21,417 bases of DNA from Isoetes engelmannii. Lineage: Eukaryota; Streptophyta; Lycopodiopsida; Isoetales; Isoetaceae. Both the position numbers and the translations under genes were made by a program. The DNA is taken from positions 1-21,417 of the forward strand of contig JAANSK020268603.1 of the NCBI GenBank assembly GCA_011763485.2. Direction: 5' to 3'. Below the pieces are notes generated by a model. The model did no database searches. It was not told the origin of the DNA and saw only the letters and a list, made by a program, of their open reading frames with translations. This document shows, piece after piece, positions 1 to 19,223 of the stretch; the first letter of the stretch is position 1, and the number at the start of each line of letters is the position of its first letter.

Positions 1-160
1 TAGTGGATAATGATGGCTGCTTTGTTCAGTTGTAAATTGTGATGACAATGGAGTGGTGGAGTATTGCGGCCTCTTCGGGGCAGCTCTTCTTGCTCCCCAC
101 TCACCTTGTACTATTGTCATTTTTTAATGCAATGAGAAAAGGTTCTTCAAAAAAAAAAAC
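1..160 (+). mobile_element. possible 3' end of a non-LTR (LINE-like) retroposon
   Basis: The stretch ends in an 11-base A run at about 150-160. It is preceded by a T-rich segment and the string AATGCAATGAGAAAAGG, a layout typical of plant LINE 3' untranslated regions. No reverse transcriptase coding sequence is present because the window starts here. No target duplication can be checked, since the 5' end lies outside. The run could equally be a chance A tract, so confidence is low. Confidence 0.28.
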
Positions 161-435
161 AAGATGACAAAAAGATGCTAACAAGCTGGTTTTAAAGTGA
201 CAAGCTGACAAAACATTACTCGAGAAGTCAAGATATCATCAATCATCTTCTTGATCGTCAATCAAACATCTGCACCTAGATATAACATGAATTACAATAC
301 ACTACGTTGGGTTAACATGGTTTTCAAGAAAGAAAATCTGTTCAACTTGTTTAGAGTAAACAAATGGTTCATTTATTTTCCCAAGAACTTGTGTTGAGTC
401 AATCTAGTAAAAACCATTGATTCACTAATTCATCC
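161..435. other. unassigned AT-rich stretch
   Basis: No gene is visible. Positions 164-215 contain several TGACAAAA/GTGACAAG motifs that resemble the subterminal repeats of the CACTA end at 2310-2940. This could be a scrap of the same element's other end, but no CACTACAAGA terminus was found here. Confidence 0.35.
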
Positions 436-603
436 ATGAGAGTTGCAATTGAAGGTCCGCCCATGGAATCAATAGATGAGTTTGATTCTGGAAAAGCCTT
501 CAAGATTTGGAAATCTGGAGCCGAGTATAGGCACATCTATTCAACCAATTCCAAGTCCAATGTGGAAGAGGAGGGATCAGACGAAGATGAAGGTGGCGAG
601 TAA
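436..603 (+). CDS. short acidic ORF, 55 codons, unrecognised
   Basis: An ATG at 436 opens a frame to TAA at 601-603, with an in-frame TGA just upstream at 418-420. A second ATG lies at 463. The peptide has a mixed, protein-like composition (ESIDEFDSGKAFKIWKSG near the start) and ends in an acidic tail, VEEEGSDEDEGGE. That looks more like the C-terminal exon of a real or dead gene than random AT-rich DNA. A long pyrimidine run follows directly. I do not recognise the family. It may be the last exon of a gene lying to the left, or a transposon-borne fragment. Confidence 0.3.
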   Translation: MRVAIEGPPMESIDEFDSGKAFKIWKSGAEYRHIYSTNSKSNVEEEGSDEDEGGE

Positions 604-606
604 TCT

Positions 607-653
607 CTTTTGTTTTCTTTTTTTTTCTTTTTTCTTTTTTTTTTTTTTTTTTT
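607..653 (+). repeat. pyrimidine (T-rich) low-complexity tract
   Basis: About 45 bases of almost pure T with scattered C follow the stop of the short acidic ORF. This is simple-sequence DNA and has no coding value. Confidence 0.85.
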
Positions 654-2309
654 GCCTCGAGGACACTAAAGTTCACGTAATTTATGTTACATGTGGAACG
701 AAAATGGGCAGATTTATGGCAGAGGCATTTCTCTAGTCACAGAGAGATTAGCAAGCAGATATTTCGTGGGAGCAATTGTAGCACCGAGCTCTGTAAGGTC
801 GCAGAGATTTGGGTAGCAGAGCTCGTGATATTCATGGGGTTCCTTTAAAAATCCAAGCAGCTTTACTGTTTTTCTTGAATGTTAATTTTGTTAAGCTGGA
901 TACGGACGTTAAGCAGGCACATGATAATTCATGCATGATATTTTTATATGGAAGTAGATAAGTCAAAGCACGCATTTTTTACCCTCTTTACAGACGAGAG
1001 AAGTTGTTAAGATCATCTTGCAATGTTTCTCCTACGTAAGTTATTTTGATATATCATAAGAAAATCTGTTGACTAAAATGTAGGATATTTCAATAATGCT
1101 TTTATACTTATGTTATGCAATGTGCAGGCTTGTATATAGAGAAAGGAAACAGGAACATGGCAAAAGAAACTACGCAACGTCATGCTCTGTTTGTACACAT
1201 AATCTTCCAACGAACAACAAGTTAGTAGCACCTTAAATATTAGTTGTGTTGATGGCGTGTTGCAAATGCTGAAACTGTTAGGTGAATGCATGAACATATA
1301 ATGTTGATTTTTTTCTCCTTTTAAGCACGTTTTCACTTTCGGTGTGCTAAACATTATGAGAGGCAAATACAAAAGAATTATTAGCCTTGTAGCACCTGCA
1401 CATAGTTCAGCTTTACAGTGCACCCCCCTTGAATTTTGTAGCATGGACTGGGATGTTAAACATATCCTAATGTCCTTGAGATGGGCTATCATTTTGGAAA
1501 AACAGCTCTGCTTCATACCTATTTCTGCAAATTTGAGTTCTGCATATGAAGGATTTGATCTGAATTATATGGATGTCAACTCCAATTTTAGTCCTTAACC
1601 AAGCATGTAAGTTTCCTCAACCATCTATTTGCTCATTGTATTCTACATGTTAAACTGCATTGTGCATAGTCCACTATGTGGCCCATGGTTGCAGAGGATC
1701 TTATTGGCATTGTTGTCCCTTATTTTCCATTTGGCATGTATTCATGTACCAGAAAAAGAGTTATTGTTCCCTTGCATCATCCTCTTAGTGGTAGGGATGG
1801 GGTTATTTTGGCAACATAGTTGTAAGGAAAGCCTCTACATTTTTGCAATTAATGGGATCTAAGTTACTCTCTGTTAGTGTCCAAATGGAGTATAAAACTC
1901 TTTGTGCCGCTAGTTCTCCTTCGTTTTTAATCTTTTTTGCAAGTAACATGATCTTTTCCACCATTTCCAGACTTCATTTGTGTTGTTTATTTCAGCATTG
2001 TTTTAGCATATTTTACACTTGTTTCAGCATACTAAGAATTGTGATGGTGTATGCAGGTATATTTTGGGTTCTTCAAAAATCTAATGGAGAACAAAAAATT
2101 GTGCAGTTAGTCCTTTCAACAAACACTCTAAAAATCTTTCTTGGCTCAAGTAAAAAAAAGAAAATCATCCATCAAAATAAACATAAATATTTTATTAGAA
2201 AATAATCGTTCATAGAATAATCAACAATCTAAAAAACATGCTAAAAAGTCTCCCAAGAATAATAATATAAAATATTAAGAGTGCTTGTAATTTTTACCCT
2301 GATAAAAAA
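654..2309. other. unassigned intergenic DNA
   Basis: Open frames of 77 to 147 codons occur on both strands. They overlap each other, are rich in Phe, Leu, Ile and Cys as expected for translated T-rich DNA, and show no domain I recognise. No RNA gene or inverted terminal repeat was found. The stretch may be the interior of the CACTA element whose end lies at 2940, but no transposase remnant supports that. Confidence 0.5.
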
Positions 2310-2940
2310 GGTCAAAACAAATGATATAAAATTGACAAAACAAATGACAAAAAGATGGTCAAAATACATAAAAAAATGACACATATGTGCCAAACAAGCG
2401 ACAATAATGTGTCAAAAATATGATTTAAAAATGAAAAAGATGTGCCTAATAATTGCCAAAAAAGTGACAAAAAACTACTTAATATGTTAATAAATGACAA
2501 AAATGTGCCAAAGAGAACGTAAAATATGTTAAAGTAGATGACAAAAAAGTGCCAAGAAACCTATAATATGACAAAACAGGTGCCAAATAAATGTCCAAAA
2601 AGTGACAATAAGTAATATAAAGCATGACACAAAATATGCCAAAAAAATGTCAAAAAAGTGACAATAAGTAATATAAAACATGACACAAAATGTGCTAAAA
2701 TAGTGATAAGAAATGATCTAAAATATGACAAAATAAGTGTAAAAAATTTGCCAAAAATTTGACAAAAAACTGTTAAAAAATATGACAAAATAACTGTAAA
2801 AAAAAGTGACAAAAAACTGACGATGTATCGTCACCAATTTTTGACATTTTTATAGTCACATTTTTGTCAGTTCTCTGGAATTTGCAGTAGTCTACAAAGT
2901 GACAAAGAAACTGACAATGAACGCCAGTTCTCTTGTAGTG
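2310..2940 (-). mobile_element. CACTA (En/Spm, CMC) transposon end with subterminal repeats
   Basis: Read on the - strand from 2940, the sequence begins CACTACAAGAGAACTGG, the standard terminus of plant CACTA elements. The next 630 bases are packed with short motifs built on TGACA/TGTCA and GTGACAAAA in both orientations, as expected for the subterminal region where CACTA transposases bind. An imperfect palindrome, GACGATGTATCGTC, sits at about 2820-2833. The matching left terminus was not found, so this is either a one-ended remnant or an element whose other end has been lost. CACTA insertions make 3-bp duplications; the base trio after 2940 is CCA, but no partner can be assigned. Confidence 0.72.
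2587..2700. repeat. 56-bp tandem duplication within the CACTA subterminal region
   Basis: Two adjacent copies of a unit containing AGTGACAATAAGTAATATAA start at about 2601 and 2657, a period of 56. They differ at only a few positions, so the duplication is younger than most of the surrounding degeneration. Confidence 0.75.
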
Positions 2941-3894
2941 CCAGGGAGTCAAACGCATACTCGGCCCACACGAAGTGACCAAGTATAAGCCTAGTCCACT
3001 ACGAGGACTCCTGTAGCCACGTTCAGCAGGGTCCTACCCTCCACTTCATCATAGTATCCCGTTGCCTGGTGTTCAATAACCTCATAATTTCCCCAGCCAG
3101 TTGGGCTCTATGCACATGCCGAATTAATAATGGGAATGATAGGAGCTAAGCTAGAAGCATCATCTGATAATAGGCTTCTAAGTCTCTACCCCTTTCCCAA
3201 TACATAAGAGGTGCAAACATGAAATCAACTATCATCACATCACATAACTTGTTAACAAGAGAATAATCCTAATCATATATCTAACTTATAGTTAGAGTTA
3301 ATTGATTAAGGTTCATGATCGGAACTACAGTTCTAGAATAGCTTTACTAGAAATACGACATGCTAACTCATTTGAAATGCTAGATCCCAGATGACTAACT
3401 ATCTACTCGAAATACCTGTTCTTGAAGAACTTCCTCCTGCTCTTGGAGTCTCCATCCTTGGCAAGTCTTAGGAGTAGGCGCTCTTCCAGCTCCTGCGCTC
3501 ATGCTCCTGGGGTTGCTGCAATACTCGATGTTGTCCAATACATTCCTGATTTAGGGTCACGATGACGATTTGAGGGTCAAGCAGATGATTGAACAAAAGT
3601 GGTCTAGGTCAAGGGTTTGGCCTTATATAAGGTTAGGGTTTACATCATGACCACTTGGCTCCAATGGGGTGCTTCCATGTGGCAATCCACCTAAGGGGTC
3701 TACCCATGTGGATAATAGGTATTCATACCTAAGGTTGGCTAAGTTATGTGGATAACTTGGTATTGCCCCTCACTAGGTATGACCTATTACCATGTATACA
3801 AGTCCTATAAGATGACTTCAATGGTGACATGGCCGTAGAATATACGTATTCATACCATATACTCTAGTGGAACGTCATATATTCTTTCAAGGAA
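2941..3894. other. unassigned stretch between the CACTA end and the Ty3/gypsy remnant
   Basis: No coding frame of note. A perfect 12-base palindrome CCTTATATAAGG at 3621-3632 contains a TATA-like core. The sequence is less AT-rich than its left neighbour and could be part of an LTR or leader of the adjacent retroelement, but no matching direct repeat was found on the other side. Confidence 0.4.
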
Positions 3895-5491
3895 ATAGAG
3901 ACATTTTCTAGAAGGATCCTCTCATATACTAACCATCAAAATCTGGAATATTTTCAGTTTGCTCGAGTGCTCAACCATCATCAGGCACAATGGCATACTC
4001 AAGTATTATCGCACATTGATTTCGTGATCAAGTACCGTCCTGGATCTCTCCAAGGAAAGCCTGATGTCTTGTCTCGATGCTCCTACCTTGAGCCTATACA
4101 GGAAGCCCCCGTAGTTGATCAGCAATCACAGTTTATTCTAGGGCCTGATTGGTTTCAGCTCAGGGCCATCACTTTGTTCAAGAGGAGTCATGATACATCC
4201 TTGTTGGTCTGTTCGGGCATCTCTCCCATGAGATCTATTGGCTCAATATGTATTTTTTTACATCTTGGCGCAACATCATATTCTCGGCAAATGCGGCCGG
4301 ACTATGATCATTTTGAGATTTGAGATGGACTTATGTTCCTCGATGGGTTCCCATATGTCCTAGACGGTGCTTCTATGCTTCGGGTACTCCAGATTTGCAA
4401 TGACTCGCCTATGGCCGGACATTTTGGAGTCGCCAAGACCCTTTAACTTCTTAGTCGAGAGTATTGATGGTCTGGGCTTCGCCGCTCTATCGAAGTTTTC
4501 ACTCGATCTTGTGATATCTGTTGTAGAGTGAAGGTTATGAGACATCTTATTCATGGTCTTCTTCAATAGTTGTCGGTTCCAGATGTATTTTGGAAGAGTA
4601 TTTATGTGGATTTTATTCTGGAGCTGCCACATGATGCCATTATGGCCGTCATTGACCACTTCTTTAAGATAGTTCATTTTATTCCTTGCAACATCACCGT
4701 TACCAGCGACGGAAAAACCAATCTTCTCCTTTGTGAAATAGTCAGACTTCATAGATTGCCAGACAATATCGTCAGTAATCGTGGACCTCAGGATGCAATC
4801 AGCATCATGCTGATTTACATCATCAAGAAACTCCTACATTTCATGTTGGTGACCTTGCCTGGTTGCTGCATGGGGACCTCCATACCTCGCGTCCCTGCAA
4901 CAAGCTTGATTATCGTCGCCCAATATTCTCCTTTGTGAAGTAGTCAGACTTCATGGATTGTCCTACACTATCGTCAGTAATTGTGGACCCTCGGAACGCT
5001 ATCAGCATTATGTTGATTTACATCGTCAGAAAGCTTCTACATTTCATGTTGGTGACCTTGTCTGGTTGCTGCATAGGAACCTCCCTACTTCACGTCCTTG
5101 CAATAAGCTTGACTATCGCCACCTTAGTCCTTACCGGATCACAGCTCAAATTAGCGATGTGGCATTCCGACTCGAGCTCCCTCCAGTTGTTCATCTCCAT
5201 TCAATATTTCATGTTTCTTTATTGGAACCCTACACATCTAATCCCTTTCCAGATCGCGTTCCTTAGCTGCCTCCATCAGTGAAAATTGATGATCGTGAGG
5301 AGTTCGAGATTCGAGAGATTTTGGTCTCTAATTTCGTCGACGACTATATTAATTCGTTGATTGGAAAGGATATTCTCCAATTGATTGTGCCTAGGAACTA
5401 CGGAGAATCTGACCAATGCCCCTGACAAGATTGCGGAGTTCCAGCGAAGTTATCCTAACAAGCCACGTCCAAGAATTACGACTACAACATA
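3895..5491 (+). mobile_element. broken Ty3/gypsy chromovirus pol fragment
   Basis: Fossil LTR-retrotransposon remnant of the Ty3/gypsy superfamily. Recognisable parts in order are: the C-terminal end of RNase H (about 3895-4090, with the family's YRPG and GKPDVLSR strings); the integrase zinc-binding region (about 4370-4540); the integrase core (about 4570-4760); the integrase C-terminal part (about 4990-5270); and a chromodomain-like tail (about 5280-5490). That order identifies the chromovirus branch. Protease, reverse transcriptase, gag and both LTRs are not seen. The element is clearly broken, with several disruptions (at least about five), and looks old. Confidence 0.85.
4722..5125 (+). 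repeat. 202-bp tandem duplication inside the gypsy remnant
   Basis: The unit beginning TTCTCCTTTGTGAA occurs twice with a period of about 202 bases (copies near 4722-4923 and 4924-5125). The copies share long matching blocks such as the one containing CTACATTTCATGTTGGTGACC. They have diverged at many sites, so the duplication is old. It lies in the integrase half of the remnant. Confidence 0.8.
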
Positions 5492-5937
5492 GGATCCTTT
5501 GAAAAGACGAGAGTTAGTATGGGAAATGAAGACTCATATGACCGCACAACTATCTTGCAGAAGCCTTTATTAGTCTTGGTGAGCACTATCACATCGTGCA
5601 CTGGACCAAGCTCTTACAATCACTTACGTAAAAATGGACCAGAATAACAGTAAGGTTCTTAGGCTTGAAAAGTTGGAGTATCTGAAGGTTAGCGTCTGGA
5701 GCTTTGATGCATGGCCATGGGTCAGGAGCACTAGGTCATTGGTTGAGCTTTGGTAGGATGACTCTAACTTTCACGTTGGGCCTCTTAATCATGTCTTAAA
5801 GACACAAGAAAATTCAGTTGAAGATGATAGGGGCCACCTACGTGATATAGCTAAACCCATATGTACATGGAGTTCATCAACTTTAGAGTATGAGGCTTTG
5901 AATATCAATGTGACCATTACCACAGGCAAATCATATA
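5492..5937. other. unassigned stretch, possibly the decayed 5' part of the DUF7869-like gene
   Basis: No long frame is open. Some + strand stretches look protein-like and lie directly before the recognisable domain, so this may be its worn N-terminal half. I could not confirm that by eye. Confidence 0.3.
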
Positions 5938-7124
5938 ATGTGCCTCCTAAGGAGATGTCACGACAAAAAACTACCGAGGAGGCTTTACATTCAGCTTGAT
6001 AATTGCTTTGGCCATAACAAGAAAAGATATGTATTCTCATACTTTTCTTACCTTGTATGGCATGGTGTGTTTGATGAGGTGCAATTGGGGTTCATGATGG
6101 TTGAACATACACGTGATGATATAGATACTCTATTCGACAATTACTCTACTCTTTTGAGAAGGTCGGATGCGTTCACTATTCTGGAGTTAATGCAGTTGTT
6201 TCGGCTCCAATGCCTTATCTTGTGCATGAGGTCCCTGATTGAAGAGCTTTGTGGAGGCTACATTCATGATAAGAAGGAATGTTTGATTGACCATCTAGAA
6301 CCACTTCTTTTCAAATACTGCCAAAAAGATGGTTGGCCTCTAATGACATATAAGATGAGACCTGGGCACCGAGAGTGGCTACCAGAGAAGGGTATCAAAA
6401 TGTGGAAGGTAGATGCAGAGGGTGCACCCATGATTCCTCAAGGAGTATCAAAGGTTGTACCTCTAGTGAAAGATCTTAAGGACATTGGTGCTTTGACAAG
6501 CTCCATAACAAAGTACATTACGCATTGGGTAGCCATCTCAAAGGAGGTTATCGACATGAATGAGGTTATCGACTACTAATTGGATCTACTACATGTATTC
6601 AGAGAGGTGGATATTGGTCCATCTGACATGCATGATTTCTTCCTCCACACGCAACATGATGCTTTGGTTGAACCAGAAATAGTGATCCAATAAAAATGTA
6701 GTCTTTGACTATCATATGTAGGCCCGTCTAACTTGAGACCCAAAAATCATGTTTAGATCTTTAATCCAAATCAAGATATTAAGAGGGGCATGTTCTCGCT
6801 TGTGAGGCCAGTTGATAGTTGTCCAACAGGATTAGCTTATGCAGAAGAAAACCCTCTAAAAGACCCAAATGAGCCTCACTACAAAGAGGTATATGTCTCT
6901 TAGTGGAAGCCTATCAATAGGAAGGTTGTATCTTATCCCAATAACTACATTGATTGTTGAGAGGAGATGGAGGCCTAACCATAATGATCAGCTCGATACT
7001 AACCATAAGAAACCATTGACTTTGCATGGACGGTTGAAGGGATGCCTTCAACCATTTTGATCCCAAACGACATGGGCTCCCAGTTAAAAGACCTGGTTAC
7101 TAAGGAGGATAAGGATGAAGAATA
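5938..7124 (+). pseudogene. decayed DUF7869-like gene (probably from a transposable element)
   Basis: The clearest open part runs from 5938 to 6579 (213 codons). It contains YIQLDNCFGHNKKRYVF (residues 17-33) followed by GFMMVEHTRDDIDTLF (residues 51-66). The spacing and the QLDN and HTxxDID strings match what I recall of the DUF7869 family, in which proteins read QLDNCWxxNKNRxVF and VGHTHEDID. A later WPLMTYK string also fits. Coding-like sequence continues in fragments to about 7124. The conserved Asp residues are compatible with an RNase H-fold nuclease, which would make this a transposase, but that is inference. The family assignment is from memory without a search. The gene is broken in several places and unlikely to function. 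Confidence 0.6.
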
Positions 7125-7320
7125 AAACTGTCTTTCAGCTTGAGTAAAATGTGTTCTGCTTCGTAGCTTAAAAGCTGTAAAATGTATCTTGCTTGCTATC
7201 AAAATGAGTAAAATGTGTTTTGCTTGATAGCTTAAAATTCTCAAATTAGTAATTTTTTCTCAAATTCATGAGTTGGTGGTTTGTATCATAATGTATCATT
7301 GTACAGTTTCTCAGCATGCC
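7125..7320. repeat. short diverged tandem repeats (about 28-36 bp period)
   Basis: The unit GAGTAAAATGTGTTYTGCTT followed by TAGCTTAAAA occurs near 7142 and 7206. A partial copy between them starts near 7177 (GTAAAATGTATCTTGCTTG). This gives two full copies and one half copy. No gene is visible. Confidence 0.65.
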
Positions 7321-7460
7321 TATTACTGCCAGGTTTCTCATCGAAAACCCTTCGCGAGGGGGTTTTTTAATCGCGACAGTAATACGTTTGTTGTACTCTT
7401 TGATTGGGTCCCATAGGCCAATTAGTATCTGTGGACGATAAAAATCCGTTCAATTAATTC
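7321..7460 (+). repeat. hairpin repeat, copy 1
   Basis: An outer 8-bp stem TATTACTG (7321-7328) pairs with CAGTAATA (7377-7384). Inside it an AAAACCC/GGGTTTT stem closes a TTCG-containing loop. The following 75 bases contain GGTCCCATAGGCC and end near 7460 with an ATTC/AATT-rich tail. It is a diverged direct copy of the segment at 7793-7935. Confidence 0.7.
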
Positions 7461-7469
7461 TCTATGGCC

Positions 7470-7792
7470 TGACCTTTTTTTTTTCCATTATCTAGGCACC
7501 TATTTATTAGGAGCACCAGGTACTTGAGGAAGATATGCAGAATGGTCAAAGTGCCAAGGGACATGTTGTAGTACTTATCTTTATGAGGAAGATGTCGAGC
7601 ACGCCTTATGTAGTACTCATCTAGGTGAAGAAGCCGGACAATCGCTAATAGCTACACACTCTTGCAACTTTGGCATCATTCTTTTCTTGTAGTACGTACT
7701 TACTTGGTGGATTGCCATATGCATGGGCTAGAGCTTGATTAGATAGGTTCGAGATCCAACCCTCTGTAAGGTTAATCATGCAGTACATCTAA
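7470..7792. other. unassigned spacer between the two hairpin repeats
   Basis: No gene or domain seen. GGTTCGAGATCC at 7747-7758 resembles an RNA polymerase III B box, but no convincing A box or cloverleaf accompanies it. Confidence 0.4.
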
Positions 7793-7935
7793 TACTAATC
7801 AAGGTTTTTTCCCTCGAAAACCCCTTCGAGGTGGGGTTTTTTTAATCTTGATAGTAATATGCGTAGTGTTCTATTGTATTTGGTCCCATAGGCCTTTTGG
7901 TCTCTGCAAATGATAACATTCAATTCAATTCTCTA
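7793..7935 (+). repeat. hairpin repeat, copy 2
   Basis: The outer arms TACTAATCAAG (7793-7803) and CTTGATAGTA (7847-7856) pair with one bulge. The inner arms AAAACCCC (7817-7824) and GGGGTTTT (7833-7840) pair perfectly around a TTCG-containing loop. The downstream part shares GGTCCCATAGGCC with copy 1 and ends in ATTCAATTCAATTCTCT, a short iterated tail. Stem bases differ from copy 1 while pairing is kept. It may be the 3' end of a SINE- or LINE-like family. Confidence 0.7.
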
Positions 7936-8416
7936 ACTTCCTAGCATTGTCGGTAACTCTGCTTAATATTCCAACTCCCTTGATAGTTATGGTATAACAC
8001 GTAAGCCTAGCACATCATCTCCTTTTGTGGACTTGTTATGGATTCTCTTTGTCAGTTGTAAGCTGCTTGGATATGCAGGCTCAGACCATTTGTGAAGGAA
8101 ATTGTTATACATTGGCATTTTCCGACATGAAGGGAGTGCATCAAGTGGGCTGGGTTATATGCCAAAATACCTTTGCATGTTGTATTTTACTGCTGATTTT
8201 AACTTTGAAGTGAGTTGTTTTTTTTTTAACCATTGGGGTAAACGGTTTCTAGCACCGAACAAAAACTTTCCGAAGGTGTTGCGGACCTGGAAAATAACGT
8301 TGCAAAACATCCAGAACCAAGTGTGCAGTGTGAACAAAGCCATTTCGGGTCCCACTTGCACATTTGCTTGTTTGTATGACTCTGTTGTTTATCTATGTAT
8401 TGTGCAGGCAGGGGCG
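7936..8416 (+). promoter_or_regulatory. 5' flank and probable leader of the UBP gene
   Basis: About 480 bases with no gene of their own. A TTGTGCAG at 8400-8407 after a T-rich run could be the acceptor of a 5' UTR intron, which would put the transcription start further left. No confident TATA box was identified. Confidence 0.4.
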
Positions 8417-8503
8417 ATGCTTCTTCCTCCTCTCATCGCGTCGGACTACGGCGCTCCCTCTTCCCTTCTCATTCTGTCCAGTCCTGCTGCACCACCTTGT
8501 TAA
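8417..8503 (+). CDS. upstream ORF (28 codons) in the UBP leader
   Basis: ATG at 8417 (G at -3, C at +4) opens a short frame ending at TAA 8501-8503, 49 bases before the main start codon. The peptide begins MLLPPLIASDYG and is rich in Leu, Pro, Ser and Ala. There is no other ATG between its stop and the main ATG, so reinitiation would favour the UBP start. If the leader is transcribed from further upstream, this uORF would dampen translation. Its conservation is unknown. Confidence 0.45.
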   Translation: MLLPPLIASDYGAPSSLLILSSPAAPPC

Positions 8504-8552
8504 ATTTGGACCCCTGATCTCCCATCCTTTGCACCAGATTTGATTTGAACAC

Positions 8553-18503
<9,951 letters not shown>

Positions 18504-19215
18504 GAAAGCGCTGATGTATGCTGAACGGATCCCAAGGTTTTGTGCTGGTCTTGGAAGGCCTCTCATCCCAAGGATGCTTATATAAAATGTTAAACACAAG
18601 GGCGAGATTAGTGCGTCCATTCGATGTGGTCCTTTGTTGGCATCAATTTGACAAGTGCAGATATAGCATGCATACGAAATGCAGATGCTTTCACAGTTTA
18701 CCCGATGAATTAGCAATTATACAGGTTCACCACACTTCATTGTGCGCCATAATTCTTTTGTACTCCATTCTTATTCAAAGGAGTTCCAGGAATTCCAATT
18801 TTTGTTGTGGAAGATATGCCACAGATTGTTCAATGTATGAGAAGTTGGGACATGGACATTTTCATCTACTTTTAAGTGTGTACAAATGTAACTTCCCTTG
18901 TCATATATACATACTTTTTGGTAGCTGTTCGTTCGGGATAATATTTTTCAAGGGCGTATTGCCCTCTGTATGTCATACATTTGAGAGTATTTTTTTTCCA
19001 TGCAGATTCCCTCTTATGTTTGATTTATTCTGTTGCCAAACGATGTTCTAATTTCACATACGTCAGGGTTTTTCTATTTACATCTCTGATAATGAAGTTT
19101 GAGCATGTGTTGATAAGTTTCTTTCCCTGAATCACAACAGCTCTCTCCATTCAAGTTTTTACTCAACCTTCTCATAGCTGGCGTTTCTGACCATCTATTA
19201 TATTGGTAATATATG
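18504..19215 (+). other. 3' UTR and downstream flank of the UBP gene
   Basis: There is no canonical AATAAA. AATGAAGT near 19091 and several T-rich runs could serve as plant polyadenylation elements. A 177-codon frame here (18518-19051) has no recognisable motif, is Cys- and Phe-rich, and is judged non-coding. Confidence 0.5.
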
Positions 19216-19223
19216 GTGGGGCG
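19216..19223 (+). repeat. 8-bp target site duplication, left copy (GTGGGGCG)
   Basis: It is identical to 20738-20745. Eight bases is the size made by hAT transposases. Confidence 0.88.

Noticed and set aside
1073-2205. Overlapping frames of 77 to 147 codons on both strands
   Set aside because: There is no domain, no codon signature, and the strands conflict; treated as chance frames.
2312-2982. Hydrophobic - strand frames of 60-80 codons
   Set aside because: They are translations of the TGACAAAA-rich CACTA subterminal repeats; the Phe/Leu/Ser richness is a composition artefact.
3600-3660. LTR promoter around the CCTTATATAAGG palindrome
   Set aside because: No second copy and no TG...CA boundaries were found flanking the gypsy remnant.
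7740-7762. tRNA or SINE B box (GGTTCGAGATCC)
   Set aside because: No cloverleaf can be folded around it and no convincing A box lies at the right distance; the copy 1 hairpin repeat lacks anything similar.
7321-7860. Bacterial-type rho-independent terminators (GC-flanked stem followed by T run)
   Set aside because: The context is plant nuclear DNA, and the two hairpins are copies of one repeat, so the resemblance is structural only.
18518-19051. 177-codon + strand frame after the UBP stop
   Set aside because: It starts inside the 3' UTR, has no recognisable motif, and has a composition typical of T-rich non-coding DNA.
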